From contig OZ024882.1 in the NCBI GenBank assembly GCA_964017185.1, positions 36,318,488 to 36,382,487 on the forward strand: a DNA stretch of 64,000 bases, given 5' to 3'. Each line of letters opens with the position of its first letter. Within the stretch, counting starts at the first letter, position 1. The notes beneath the pieces were generated by a model, which ran no database searches, had not been told where the DNA came from, and saw nothing but the letters and a program-made list of their open reading frames with translations. Below, piece after piece: positions 1 through 11,438 of the stretch. The position numbers and the translations under genes were made by a program. This DNA is from Rugalucina vietnamica. Lineage: Eukaryota; Mollusca; Bivalvia; Lucinida; Lucinidae.

Positions 1-108
1 TGGTTGGACAACCTTAATAATGTTACTGTGATGGGAGGAAAGTGGTTGGTGGATTTTCCCGTTGACATTGATGAACTAGCATACTTTACTTACGTCGGTG
101 ATGTATAA
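1..108 (+). CDS. GH31 family glycosidase, C-terminal end of last exon (partial)
   Basis: The first 36 codons in frame 1 are open and end at TAA (106-108). The tail contains DELAYFT followed by YVGDV, matching the C-termini of the two complete GH31 genes further right (DELAYFTKIV and DELAYFTRIV). The preceding stretch diverges strongly, so this is an older paralogue and lies on the opposite strand to the other two. In this family the segment belongs to the C-terminal beta-sandwich, not the catalytic barrel. The rest of the gene is off the left edge. It could be the end of a functional gene or of a pseudogene; the visible part cannot decide. Confidence 0.72.
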   Translation, partial: WLDNLNNVTVMGGKWLVDFPVDIDELAYFTYVGDV

Positions 109-270
109 AATGACTTGAATGTGAATCGTATGAATGTCTTAGAGTAACCCATGTTATGACAATTATAATTACTTTATGTCATTTATGAACATGTCTTTCT
201 GTCGATCCCGTATTATGATGAATTTATTTCAAGAAAGCAAGAACCGACTCAGCCAAACAGAATTAAGTGA

Positions 271-276
271 AATAAA
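271..276 (+). promoter_or_regulatory. Poly(A) signal AATAAA for the left-edge GH31 gene
   Basis: A canonical AATAAA lies about 165 bases after the GH31 stop on the same strand. Position fits a 3' UTR; use is inferred. Confidence 0.35.
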
Positions 277-1282
277 GAGACAATATATGATAAAACACTA
301 CTACGTAAATATTGAAACTTCTTCACAATAAGTCAGAACATGAGTTAAAATCATATCGATACCACTGTGTACTTCTCGACATATGCATATCAAATACATT
401 CGAGGAGTCACGTATTATGTTATGGTTATATTGTCTACAAAAATAAGGAAAATGCCATGTTTGAGGGCTAACCTCATATCATAATGTTGTGCTTTTATCT
501 TTAAAATGGGCTCTTATTTCAGACGATAACACTTACGGAAGCTTAGGAAATCAATGTCAACGTCGAGTGATCGTCCTTCCATTTTTTCACAAAATTGTCA
601 CTGTCATTGTTTGGCTCGTGTAACAATTATCACTGGAGCTTTGTCACACAATTACCCTTTCTCTACAGACATATTTTTGCAACACTTGCGCAGTGCACAA
701 ACTTGGTATGAGCAGACCTGATGTTAAGTCTTTTCAGCACCATGCCATTGTTGACACAGAATGACAATGCCAGAAGACATCGCTCCAGGATCATCAAAGA
801 TTAGCTAAATCAGAACAAATGTTTGACATGCAACACACTCACCAGACGTACCTCCCGCTGAAAAAAAAAAGTGTTATACATACTGGGACGCGCTGAGAGG
901 GTCTGTTGAGGAATACTGTCACCAAGAACTTTCCGAGTTCTTGCTTTGGATCTTCAGGTGGAAAGGAGGCTCAGCACCCAATTGTTGGTCGGATTAAAGA
1001 TTTGTTGGATGGTTGAGGTGCGTTGCTGCCTAGCATTGCCGTCTAAGAACCGATGCTGGTACAGACAAAGTATCATGGCAAACCTTTTTATGCATTGGTC
1101 AGCTATCATGAGAAAACTTTTCATTAAAATGTATGATTTTATGGCAAAGGCCTACATTGTCACTTTTTACTCAAACCAAACAATATTGCAATTTTCCCAG
1201 CCACTGCAGGCGCTATAAGTTTAAACAAGGCCTCATTTGAAAGTTAAAAAGACATTTTATAAAATTCTGGAATTTGAATTAC
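277..1282. other. Intergenic, no gene recognised
   Basis: No long open frame, splice-flanked exon or repeat of the families listed here is recognised. A short open stretch at about 881-1000 (+) reads as a plausible peptide rich in Trp, Glu and Leu before a stop, but has no match I can name. Confidence 0.4.
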
Positions 1283-1288
1283 TTTATT
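1283..1288 (-). promoter_or_regulatory. Poly(A) signal AATAAA for the TRIM-like gene
   Basis: TTTATT on the plus strand gives AATAAA on the minus strand about 68 bases past the stop of the TRIM-like frame, a normal distance for a short 3' UTR. Confidence 0.5.
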
Positions 1289-1355
1289 ATTAACTTTTTT
1301 TTAGATCTCTTGTAATAAACACTTGAACGCATTTCCTTAACATTTTTACGATCAA

Positions 1356-3137
1356 CTAAAGATCATATTCAAGTTTGCACACCAACATCTCATCACTGTC
1401 TTTCATTGTGACAACAAGTGTCCTGTCGGCTTCTCGAAAGCTGACACCACATGGGTTATTGAGACCTGTTAGAATGTCTGGTCCTTTACTACCGTCGTTG
1501 TTTATCATGGTAACTTTGTCAGAGTTTTGGTAACATACCAGCACTGAAGCATCATCACAAACGTGAATTCCCGTGGCACCTTCTAGCTCTGGATCGGAGA
1601 AAGTATATCTGCAAACAACTCTATTTTTACCGCCCTCTTCTGTGAAACATTTTACTTTTGATGCAGTACCACCATATGGGATGGTGTAACTGACAAAGAT
1701 TAAACCACTTGCGTGTATAGCTAGTCCACATTCAGTGAGCGACGTATCTTTGGGCAGGCTGATTCTTCTCTTCTCGTTTCCGTCACGATCCAGAACCGAA
1801 ACGTGTGCGAAATTATACCGCCCCCGTTCACGCACCATTAGCACGTAGATTTCCTGATTCAGAGAAGCAATGCCTCTGCATCTTGTACCAGAATCGGAAG
1901 ATAGTTCGAAAGTGTTCTCCCGTCTGATTGTTTCATACTTATAAGCGTTCTCCATTGTATAAATAAGTACCTTGTCAGGCACCTCTGCTCGCTCGGATAT
2001 ACAAACAGCGAGGGTGCTGTCATCTACTGTACAGCAGTGTACAAAAAATATCCTACCCAATCTTTCTTGGATCACCGCGTACTTAAATGCAGGGTCGCAC
2101 ACTAAAAGCATTTCACAATTTATGTCACAAAGAATAAGGGCCCCACTGGGTAAAAAGTTGGGACTGCGCTTCCGAGATTGTCTTGAGGAACCGATTTGAA
2201 TGTTTACATAACGCTTTGAAACAATTTTCATCTTAGTAGAGAATCTCTGCGCATGTCCAAATAGATTATGGTAGACATCACCGCATATGTAAGTTTCATT
2301 CTTTAAGATATGGTTTAAATTGATATCATCGTCCATTTGAAAAGAAAGACATGGCTTATAACCCCTACTTTTCACGTGATGCAGTACTGCGTCAAAGTCA
2401 CGGAACGCATATTTTAATTTTTCATTTGTGAGGAACCTTTGATATTTATTCCCGGATTTAACTGCAATCTGGTGATTTTCGCTTTGGGCGGAAAAAGCTG
2501 CCAAAGATACATTGCACATTGAAATGTTCTGTTCCAAAATATGTAAATGCGGTTCTGCTGTTAGCTTTAGGAGGTTCATTGTTTGTACTTCCATTTTCTC
2601 AAAGCGCTGTATAACTTTTGTTTTAAATGATTCGATTTCTTTCTTGTATGATTCTATAGTTGAGGATAGCTGCTTTAAATTATTTTCTTGAGTTTCTTGT
2701 AGTTCTGTAAGTTTCTCTTTCCTACCATTTGCCTCTTTAATTGTCTCTGCGTCATAGTCGTTTCCTATATTGTCAATTATTTCATCAAATTGTGCAGTTT
2801 TGCATTGATTGTGTTTCCATTTGCAAACAGAAAACATCAATGTGGACTTTACAATAAAATTCCGCATCATTCTTACCACAAGGACAATGTACTTTATTGC
2901 TACCATCATTAGTATTTTCTAGTTCTTTTTTCATTTCTGTTAAAGACACCACCTCGTGGTTTCGCGTAATTTTGAATGTTTTGTGGGACGCCTCACACGC
3001 TGCGCAGAATTTGTCTTGACACTGCTTACAATAGTAGCTTCTTCTGTGCTACCGTCATTTTTACAAGGCACACATTTGTTTGTGTCTCCAGTATATGCTT
3101 CGGGTTGTGCGTTGTCAGGCGCTGTGGTCATTAGCAT
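1356..3137 (-). CDS. TRIM-like B-box / coiled-coil / beta-propeller protein, broken by two frameshifts
   Basis: Three frame segments make one protein. The first (from ATG at 3137) carries the start of a B-box, CVPCKNDGSTEEA. The second, in a different frame (about 3036 to 2830), continues it with YYCKQCQDKFCAACEASHK and then a second B-box-like motif CPCGKNDAEFYC. The third (to 1356) returns to the first frame with CKWKHNQCKT, a coiled coil (about residues 50-120 of the long frame) and a C-terminal half resembling the six-bladed NHL-type propeller of invertebrate TRIM56/TRIM45-like proteins. Such proteins act as ubiquitin ligases or adaptors; no RING is visible, as is common in molluscan B-box-only members. 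The two shifts are a 1-nt loss near 3037 and a 1-nt gain near 2828. They cancel, so this is either a recent pseudogene or two assembly indels. A possible 3' splice site (TTTTTCCAG) lies just upstream of the ATG. Confidence 0.72.
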
Positions 3138-3451
3138 GTATTTGGCACTGGAAAAATGTCACGTATTTATTGCTACTAAATGACATCAGTGAATAAGGAA
3201 TTGATTTATGAGACAGGATTTACGCCCCTCGCCCCCACCCTTCATCCCAATAATTCAGTTTGTTCAAAAGATACATGTAGAAAGTTGTTAAAAGAAAAGA
3301 GAGTTTGTTAATACGAAAAAGCAATGGTCAGGACATAAACTAAATGCGAAAAAAATAAGCAAGGTACAATAGTTTATCAAATTGTTAAATTTTCCCAAAA
3401 GATGGCTTCTCAGCAACATTGAGCGAATCAAGTATGATAATTTGGACATAT

Positions 3452-3456
<5 letters not shown>

Positions 3457-3498
<42 letters not shown>
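3457..3498. repeat. (GA)n microsatellite
   Basis: About 20 uninterrupted AG dinucleotides. Confidence 0.95.
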
Positions 3499-3501
<3 letters not shown>

Positions 3502-3990
3502 CTTCCTATCGATTTTACATATAAATTTTGCAGCTAAAATTTTGTTTTTTAAGAAGAAATGTCTTACTTCGCTGACGAGGAAGTCCTCTACTGTTAAATT
3601 TCGGTATTTGATAAAGGTGTTCACTTTGTTCTCTGATAAGTGAACGAAATCGTATCAAATCACTCCGCAGATATCAATCTCTTTTGCGTCTTGGGTTCAA
3701 TTAAGATACAGTAAACATTTTCTTTATCTTGGGAGTAAATTGTGTAAATTGTAAATTTTTAGTGTAAATCGTCATGTGGTGGGATTTTCTCAACGTAGCT
3801 TGCATGTGAGTTCCAAAAAATAATTCTGCAAAGAACCACGTGAAAGACCGTGCCGCTAGTTAATATATGATCCAAAATTGTGTCATGGGAACTAGATAGG
3901 CGTTGCTTCACCATGACCCGCTTTCAGCTGAAAACATTTAGGACACATTTAGTCCTAGATATGTCACAATTACACTGCTCGAGCCATAAC

Positions 3991-4182
3991 CATCAGGAAA
4001 ACATGTCCGTGCAACGTATACCCCCTTAAACCCCACCCTCGGCGAGGCGGTTCTAACGTGTACCCACAATTTATTTTTGAGCAAAAATAAGAAAAATATC
4101 AAAATAATTCTACTGAAAATTTTCATTTTTTTATACAAATTTAAAAATCACTGTATATTGTACGGGCATGTTTTCGTAATGA
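3991..4182. mobile_element. Palindromic MITE, family 1, copy 1 (internally deleted)
   Basis: Ends are CATCAGGAAAACATGTCCG and an inverted CGGGCATGTTTTCGTAATG. The core holds half of the family palindrome (GGCGGTTCTAACGTGTACCC, then TTTTGAGCAAAAATAAG). Copies at 5237, 8642, 20960, 33176 and 44204 share this layout. The left inner part is shortened here. Confidence 0.75.
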
Positions 4183-4493
4183 CTAGGAAGTTTTTTTTTG
4201 TCTGGTTTTTGATTACAGAAAGATTTAGCCATATTCACTACAAATATATAAAATGTATATTTCAATCAATGCAAAATTCACGAACCGAAGATTATGATTA
4301 GTCGTGTTTAATTAAACGCGTCTCCACCCCCACCCCACCCAAACCCTTGGGGCTGTGAAAACTAGGTGGACTGCCTATCCCCATACGCGAAGAATATAAC
4401 ATATTGACCGACTACCAGATTACTGGTTAGCCGAGTAGTAGCCTGTTTCAGTTAAACCATCAATACATATACGCCTTTGTTGTTAACTGTGCT

Positions 4494-4704
4494 GAGCCGC
4501 GACGCGAGAAACCCGGTCTTCGGGGTTTCCGACCAGGTCTGACACAAACCGGCCTGTACAATCACAGAAGAAAGCCAGAATCTTGAAATTTTGTCTTTAA
4601 GTAGAGGAGAAATTGTACTATCCGTGTAGCGAAAACAAAGGCGCTGATCATCTTCGCCTTTGTTTTCGCATAGGCAAAAATCCGGTTTTCTCATGACGCG
4701 GCTC
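4494..4704. mobile_element. MITE, family 2, copy 1
   Basis: Termini GAGCCGCGACGCGAGAAACC and its inverted partner GGTTTTCTCATGACGCGGCTC. The centre is a perfect 15-bp hairpin, GCGAAAACAAAGGCG facing CGCCTTTGTTTTCGC (4629-4670). No coding content. A second full copy lies at 6566 and partial ones at 9084 and 55300. Confidence 0.75.
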
Positions 4705-5005
4705 ATTTTAAACATGCCATGACAAATCAAAGTTGAGAAGAAATCCCATAAAATGGAGACAACGTCCCGACATGACCATAGCTGTGGACTGGGACGTTAG
4801 GCAACAAACAAAGAAAGATGATGTTCGATCATCTGCACTCGAAAAACAATACACCCGGTAAATTTGAACCGTCGGTGGTCAACGTAAATAAAGTTGACTT
4901 ATATCCGGTGGTACTCTGAGCGTTTCGTGGGATTCACTGAGGTGAAAGGTAAGATGTTTTTGATGGACAAAACTTATTATAAAGGTCAGAGAATGCCAGG
5001 TTATC

Positions 5006-5007
<2 letters not shown>

Positions 5008-5094
<87 letters not shown>
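5008..5094. repeat. Poly(T) followed by (GT)n microsatellite
   Basis: About 29 T residues run directly into about 29 GT units ending at 5094. Confidence 0.97.
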
Positions 5095-5095
<1 letters not shown>

Positions 5096-5236
5096 CGCCC
5101 TAGAATGTCTACCCGAAGTGATAGTTGAAAAAATCCGTTTCACTACAATAAAACGAAAGTAGAATCTGGACACTTACATATTTGCAAGAGAGGTCAAATA
5201 TGGCATAATTTGGTGATTTTGAGATGCCCTTCTCAG

Positions 5237-5480
5237 TACATTACGAAAATTTGCCCATACAATAAACAGAGATTTTTAGCTCTAAAAATTGAAAATTTAC
5301 AGCTGAAAAGAATTGATATTTTTTCTTATTTTTGCTCAAAACATAGATTGTGGATACACGTTAGAACCGCCTAACAGGAGCAAAGATAAGAAAAATAGTC
5401 ATACCCTTGCATTCCCCAGTTTTGCTGTATAAAAGTGGGGTTCAAGGGGGTATATATTACACGGACATGTTTTCATGATG
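5237..5480. mobile_element. Palindromic MITE, family 1, copy 2
   Basis: Termini CATTACGAAAATTTGCCCAT and inverted GGACATGTTTTCATGATGG enclose ACATAGATTGTGGATACACG and TTAGAACCGCC. The second arm of the core palindrome is lost. Confidence 0.72.
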
Positions 5481-6565
5481 GTAAAAGTTACCCTTATGTG
5501 GCATTGTGTTTTCACTACCGGTGGATTAAGTTTCTGTACGTACTTTCCTATGTAACGAAAAGCAACTCATGTAGAAATAAAAATATGCCCAATATACATC
5601 CAAAATGAAAATACGGCAAATGAAAAGTCATTCTATTTTCATAAGCATATTAAAATTCCTGAAAAAAAAAGTTAGGATTTGATTTCACCCATATGATTTT
5701 GTAATATCAAACTCATTACCATCAACCGTAGAAAACCTTATCATTTTTTTATTTTTAACCGTGAAGACAATAGGTCAATTTAGCAGTAATTTAGACGATG
5801 CGCTTTTGCATATGTGCTAAATGTTACATATTCATTTACCTGTCTAACATTTCATGGAAAATCACAACAAAAAGAGGAGACTACTGTTTAATGAACTAAC
5901 TTCTACAGAATGTGCTAATGTGTACAAAACACAATTAGACGGATTGCCATAGAAAACCATAGAAAACCAAAATCACTGAATCTGGTAAAATACAGAGAAT
6001 TATGACTGAAAAAAAGAAGATAATTTTTTATCTTTGCGTGTATGCAAATAGATGAATAATAATTCCGACATCAACGTTTTTTTGCATTGTCAGGTCTTCT
6101 ACCACCACTGAACTCTCTGTTGACTGGCCAAAAGCGTATGCTTAATAGCATAATGATAGAACGTGTTCGGTATGTTTTGCTAAAACAAAGCAACAACTAA
6201 CTCAATTTAGATGGGTTTTTTTCCACACTATGCACAGAAAGAAAATGTATGTAAAGCAGATTATCTAACTGATTCGATTTTCATCGAGTTTATTTCAGCT
6301 ATCTATAAATTTTGTGTACGATTAAAAATCATAACGTTAGCTGTCGATATAACAGACTGTATGTAGTGACCGGTAGAAAATCGATCTAAGGCGTTGAATG
6401 CTCAGCAAATACAGTACAGAGCACCGGATACAAACACATCGCGATCTGTTGACAAAGCAAACAAAAGCAACAATGACATGGAAACACCAGGTGTCGGGGT
6501 TATACCAAGGTGACAACAGCTTAAGCCTTGTATAACAGACTCCCTGAAAGCAAAAAGCAATAATG
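5481..6565. other. Non-coding AT-rich stretch, nothing recognised
   Basis: No supported frame or recognised repeat; only short homopolymer runs. Confidence 0.4.
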
Positions 6566-6781
6566 GAGCCGCGCCATGAGAAGACAAACATTTTGCTTAT
6601 GCGAAAACACAGGCGCAGATCAGCTTCGCAGTTAGCGCCTTTGTTTTCGCTACACGGAAAAATTCTTCTACTTTCTAAATCCAAATTTTCCAGTCTTTTA
6701 GCCATCTTCTGTGCTTTTACAGCTCGGTTTGTGTCGGACCTGTTCGGAAACCGCATTGCTTGTTTTCTCTTGAGGCGGCTC
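6566..6781. mobile_element. MITE, family 2, copy 2
   Basis: GAGCCGCGCCATGAGAAGAC at the left and an inverted GAGGCGGCTC at the right. The centre carries GCGAAAACACAGGCGC opposite GCGCCTTTGTTTTCGC (6600-6650), the same hairpin as the copy at 4494. The open frame across it is incidental. Confidence 0.75.
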
Positions 6782-7560
6782 AATTATATAAACTTTACGT
6801 AAGAAGTGGTGGCATTAAGTTATAGACTAGGCTACATATCAAATTATGCTTTGGTTACACAGCAATGTCATAATCTGGACCTGGGTTAGAGGTTTAGCGA
6901 GACAATTACAAACGCCCTTGTCCTACCTTTTTGCTTCACATATTGGTATTAAAGTATGAATGTTGAAAAACTATTGCATAATCACAACGAAAAAACGGTC
7001 AAAATTATAAAGTGTTTTGATGCAATGTCACAGCTTTAGTGTCAACGATTCTTTAACATTTTAATGTTACGAACATTGTTTAAAGTCAAATGTCGTGCTT
7101 CTTCATAATAACCGGGTCACATTGCATTAAAACCGGTTTTATGCAATGATGAGCATATGCATTCACGCTTGCCGACCATAGCCTTTGGCGTTATTTCCTA
7201 GAAACTGTTTAGAGACAAATGGAAGCAGAGTGTGAAGCTTAAAAACTGTTTTCGTTTACAGTCAAACCTGTCCTAAGCAAGCGGCCAGGAGAAACACTAA
7301 AACCGCTTGCTTAAGAGAGGTGCTTGCTTAATAGAGGGTCTGTTCTGACACTAGGGTCAGTGTCCTATCAAAACCCTGTTAACTAGAAATAAATATAGAT
7401 ACTGTCCTGTCTACAAATGTTTAATTGCATAGTACAATCATCCTCTTGATTAGCCCCTGGTTTTTGAACATGTTGAAAGTAGCACTATCTACATTGTAAT
7501 GATGTTCCAAAAGTTATAAATCGTGAACAATTTAAACTTTTTGACAAGCAGTTTGTTTGT
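6782..7560. other. Non-coding stretch with a short inverted repeat
   Basis: At about 7275-7340 AAGCAAGCGGCC is followed by an inverted CCGCTTGCTTAAG and a further GCTTGCTTAATAGAGG, probably a degraded interspersed repeat. Nothing else is seen. Confidence 0.35.
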
Positions 7561-7563
7561 TTT

Positions 7564-7598
<35 letters not shown>

Positions 7599-7665
7599 TT
7601 GTTTTTATTTTATTTTGTTTTATTTTTATTTCATTTTATTTATTTTTATTTTATTTTTTATTATT
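7561..7665. repeat. (TTTA)n-type low-complexity tract
   Basis: A run of TTTA tetranucleotides degrading into TTTTA and TTTTATTT variants. Confidence 0.9.
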
Positions 7666-8090
7666 TAAACCAGTTTAGACTTCAGTTTTGTTTGTTTTGT
7701 TTGAGAAGTAAAAAGTGCTTTTAGGGATGAAATTGGCAAAGTAAAGATAAGAAATAATGTTGCATTTTAATGTATTTTGATAATGGCTATTTCACATCTT
7801 TATTTTGACGCTGATTGTGTTTATTCATGTGTATTGCTTTTAAATACTTCTTATATAGTCTCTATGTTGAATAGGCAAGGCTGACCTTTAAAAAAGATTA
7901 TAAAAGATTACATTACACCCCTTGTATAATTATGATTGTTGCATAAATAGCCGTGTCACACGATATTAACAGGCATATATTAACGAAGAAAAAAGCTGCG
8001 TATTAATGTTGCAATCCACGTGTGCACGTGCTGTTAATACACTGCATTTATTTATGCTCGTCACCGGGAGCCATGCAAAACATGTGCTAC

Positions 8091-8239
8091 AATATAGAGA
8101 TCAAACATGATTTTCCATTCATTAACATTCGGTAGGTCTCTCAGGTAGTGTTGAAAACCTTGGGCTACGCCCTCGGTTTTCAACACTACGGGACCTATCC
8201 AATGTTAATGAATGGAAAATCATGTTTGATACCTATATT
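8091..8239. mobile_element. Short foldback MITE, family 3, copy 1
   Basis: Two arms of about 60 bp are almost perfect inverted repeats (ATCAAACATGATTTTCCATT on the left, its complement on the right) around GGGCTACGCCCTCGG. A diverged relative lies at 28420-28545 with GGCTACGCCCTCAG. Confidence 0.82.
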
Positions 8240-8641
8240 GTTGCTAGCAGCGCTTGATTTATTTAAAATTAAGAATTGGGGTGAGAAACCCCTTCTTTAA
8301 AGGATCTTAACAGGTAGTTTACAAAGCATCCTGTACAGCATGAAGTTTACCATGACACTGGGTTCATTTGATCGAGAAACATCAGAATATAATACTATCA
8401 TGGCAGCAAAATGAGTTCATCACACTGCACTAGCACAAAATCTATTCACTGTTATACTTTGTTGTTTTTTCTTTCACCCACATCTGACAAAAAATGGTGT
8501 GTCTTCAGCAAACTGTGAATACAGACTACGAGTTCGTATATTTCTTAATTCTCTTGAGTCACTCGATGCCACTAGATCAAATGCTGAGATTTAGAAGCAA
8601 AGCAGAGTATAGCACAGAAGTACACTTGTCTTTAGGAACAA

Positions 8642-8922
8642 CATCATGAAATCATGTCCGTGAAATGTACACCCCCTTTAATTCCACTTTTATATAGTAA
8701 AACCGGGGTATACCTGTTTTTCTCATTTTTTAATCCAAAACATAAATGGTAGGTACACGTTAGAACCGCATCAGCGAGGCGGTTCTAACGTGTACACACA
8801 ATCTACATTTTGAGAAAAAAATACTAAAATCATCGTTTTCTTTTTTCCCAATGTAATTTTCAATTTTTGCAGTTCAAAAAAAAAATCTCTGTATACTTCA
8901 TAGGCAAGCTTTCGTAATGAGA
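8642..8922. mobile_element. Palindromic MITE, family 1, copy 3
   Basis: Left end CATCATGAAATCATGTCCGT, right end GGCAAGCTTTCGTAATGAG. The core is nearly intact: GGTACACGTTAGAACCGC then GCGGTTCTAACGTGTACAC, a hairpin of about 17 bp. Confidence 0.78.
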
Positions 8923-9083
8923 TGATTTTTTTTACCTAATGACGACCTGTATTATGTGAGATTCAGTATTATATGCGAAAAACAAGGCACATATTATAAG
9001 CCACGCAGCAACCGTGTAGCTTAAGGTTTTGCTGTATAGATAGAATGATCACTCTACCTTTCAAATATAAAATTTCAAGCCTC

Positions 9084-9170
9084 TAATTGTCTGTGGCTGA
9101 ACCTTCCAATTTGTGTCGGACATGGTCGTCAACCCAGGAGATGAGTTTTTCGCGTCGCGGCTCAACATAG
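9084..9170. mobile_element. Partial family 2 MITE
   Basis: TTTGTGTCGGACATGGTCG and the terminal TTCGCGTCGCGGCTCAAC match the right half of the family 2 copies. Confidence 0.5.
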
Positions 9171-9538
9171 GTATAATGCTTTGAGACTCATCTCGAGAAT
9201 TTTGCCTTTCTGAATCAGAACTCATTGACAAAACAGTGACTCTCAATAAACTGTATCATCTAAAGTGTTGAAAAACTGGAAACCAGGCGGATCGCAATAA
9301 GGGCTGATTAGGCGTAGAGCCAGCGAGTAATTCTAATCTGAGCCGCTACGCTACCAAGTCCAAAAACTATAGATTTTCTCGAGCTGGGGAGGTTTCTCTT
9401 TATTCCAACACACCTCTGTGCTATATTGCAAAGGTCATTTCACAGTGGCTGTTGTTCGCATTAATACGGAGAAAAATACGAACTCCTATAACTGCTGGAG
9501 CTAATCATCGTCAATTAATTAGTTCGGCCTTACGCTTT

Positions 9539-9545
9539 TATAAAA
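9539..9545 (+). promoter_or_regulatory. TATA-like box upstream of the SLC5 gene
   Basis: TATAAAA lies 27 bases before the predicted ATG. If used it would give a 5' leader of only a few bases, so its role is uncertain. Confidence 0.25.
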
Positions 9546-9572
9546 ACAGCAAGAAGGTCTTTGAATACAAAC

Positions 9573-11438
9573 ATGGAGGCTAGTTTGGGAAATAACACTT
9601 TTGCTGTTGGGGATTACGTTGTTTTTGGATTACTGATTCTGATATCTATCGGCATTGGAGTGTTTTTTGCGTGCTATGGAAAGGGACAAAACACGACTCT
9701 GAACTATTTTTTAGGGGACCGCCAACTGAAGGTGTTACCAGTTGCGCTGTCCTTTGTAGTCACGTTTCAAAGTTCGATCATCATCCTAGGCTTCCCTGCC
9801 GAGGCGTATGCTTATGGGATGCAATATTGTATTCAAACAATTGGAGTCACAATTGCTTATCTCCTAGCAACAATTATTGTTGTTCCGGTATTCCATCCAA
9901 TGAAAGTAACCAGCGTGTATGAATACTTCTACAAACGTTACGGCAACAATATAGTGCGCTTCGTCGGCGCGACTTTTGGAGTTATGCATTACACGTTCTA
10001 CATGGGGATTGTGACATACGGCACAGCCCTCGCCCTAGAAACAGCAGCAGGGTTTCCATTCTGGGCGTCAGTGACTATATTCAGCTCCGCAGCAGTTCTG
10101 TACACATCCATAGGCGGGATTCGCGCTGTAATATGGACTGATGTTTTCCAGTCAGTCGTCATGCTGGCAGGTATTATGGCAGTCCTTATAAAATGCTCAA
10201 TTGAAACTGGGGGATCGGGAGACGTGTATGAACTAGCGAAATCTCGTTTCAACTTTTTCGATTTTAATCCAGATCCAACCCAAAGGCATACATTTTGGAC
10301 ACTGGTTGTCGGTTCAGTCTCACAGTTCTTGTATCTCACACTAACACAATCTGGGGTGCAACGTATCAATTCAACTCCGAGTCAGCAAACCGCAAAGAGA
10401 ATTATGTACATTGCTGCGCCAATCTACTCGATTGTATGGATTGTTGTAATGTTTGAGGGATTGGCTGTGTATGCCTACTTTGCTAACAAAGGCTGTGACC
10501 CTTTAGAAGCAGGAATAGTGGGAAATTTGAACCAGATTATTCCATACACAGTAATGGAACTGTTTCGTTCGTTGCCAGGACTTCCGGGACTATTTATCGC
10601 CGCGCTTTCCGCCGCATCACTCAGCACCATATCTTCTGGTCTTAGCAGCCTTGCTGCCGTCACATACGAAGATGTTATCAAAATACATTTCCCGCACATG
10701 GAAGAAAAACGAGCGACAAATGTATCAAAAGCTGTTGTCGTTTTATTTGGGGTGATATCGGTCGGAATAGCTTTCCTTTTGTCAAATGTTGAGGGACCTC
10801 TTGGACAGATAATGGCAAGTTTTATGGGCGCCATTAGTGGACCGATGACCGGACTTTTTTTATTGTCTATATTCTACCGCAGAGCAACAACGAAAGGCGC
10901 AGTTACTGGGACATTAATAGGATTTAGCATCGTGATTTGGATAAGTATAGGTCAGAATTTCAGTGGCGCCGTCGAGAAGGCTCCATACTTACCTCCGGGA
11001 CCAATAACACAATGCCCGAATGCAAATGTAAGCATTATAAACACGAGTTCAACCATTCAGTATTACAACATCAATGGATCGATCAATGAAACCGACGCCA
11101 TTTATGTCACCCAGCCACAAGAAATTCCCAAAGAAACACGTGAAAAGTCTGTTCTTCAAGTGATCTACTCCATATCCTACATGTACTTCAACCTCATCGG
11201 CGCAATAATCACCCTTGTCGTCGGCCTAATCACCAGTCGTTTCACTCAGCCGGAAGTTCCAATTACGCTCGACAAAAATTGTGTTCTTCCGCTGTCTATC
11301 CTAGTGCCCAGTTTCTTGCGGAATAGAATTCGGAAAAGTAGAAACAATGAAAGAAAAAATATGGCAGAAAATGGTGAATCCCATGCCATGCTTCAAAACG
11401 GAATTTCGCATGATGACAAAAGAAATACGTATGAGTAG
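9573..11438 (+). CDS. SLC5-family sodium-coupled solute (monocarboxylate-type) transporter, intronless
   Basis: One uninterrupted frame of 621 codons, close to the usual 600-640 of animal SLC5A5/A6/A8/A12 transporters. The first ATG is at 9573 in a good context (A at -3, G at +4); the four codons before it begin with TTG and are not a plausible animal start. About 13 hydrophobic segments are seen. The first core helix holds FVVTFQSSIIILGFPAEAY. The conserved Na2-site region appears as SAASLSTISSGLSSLAAVT (near residue 350), preceded by LPGLPGLFIAAL, a hallmark of the SMCT/SMVT branch. A large loop with several N-glycosylation sequons precedes the last helix, and a charged cytoplasmic tail ends in NTYE. 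Likely role: Na+-driven uptake of monocarboxylates or related anions at the plasma membrane; the substrate cannot be set from sequence. Most animal genes of this branch are split into many exons, so the absence of introns suggests a retrocopy that has stayed intact. Confidence 0.9.
   Translation: MEASLGNNTFAVGDYVVFGLLILISIGIGVFFACYGKGQNTTLNYFLGDRQLKVLPVALSFVVTFQSSIIILGFPAEAYAYGMQYCIQTIGVTIAYLLATIIVVPVFHPMKVTSVYEYFYKRYGNNIVRFVGATFGVMHYTFYMGIVTYGTALALETAAGFPFWASVTIFSSAAVLYTSIGGIRAVIWTDVFQSVVMLAGIMAVLIKCSIETGGSGDVYELAKSRFNFFDFNPDPTQRHTFWTLVVGSVSQFLYLTLTQSGVQRINSTPSQQTAKRIMYIAAPIYSIVWIVVMFEGLAVYAYFANKGCDPLEAGIVGNLNQIIPYTVMELFRSLPGLPGLFIAALSAASLSTISSGLSSLAAVTYEDVIKIHFPHMEEKRATNVSKAVVVLFGVISVGIAFLLSNVEGPLGQIMASFMGAISGPMTGLFLLSIFYRRATTKGAVTGTLIGFSIVIWISIGQNFSGAVEKAPYLPPGPITQCPNANVSIINTSSTIQYYNINGSINETDAIYVTQPQEIPKETREKSVLQVIYSISYMYFNLIGAIITLVVGLITSRFTQPEVPITLDKNCVLPLSILVPSFLRNRIRKSRNNERKNMAENGESHAMLQNGISHDDKRNTYE

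Noticed and set aside
946-1218. A 90-codon frame between the left GH31 end and the TRIM-like gene
   Set aside because: The start codon is not ATG, there is no domain, and no splice support was found.
9561-9572. A start four codons upstream of the SLC5 ATG
   Set aside because: The codon is TTG, not a normal animal start; the ATG at 9573 has a good context.
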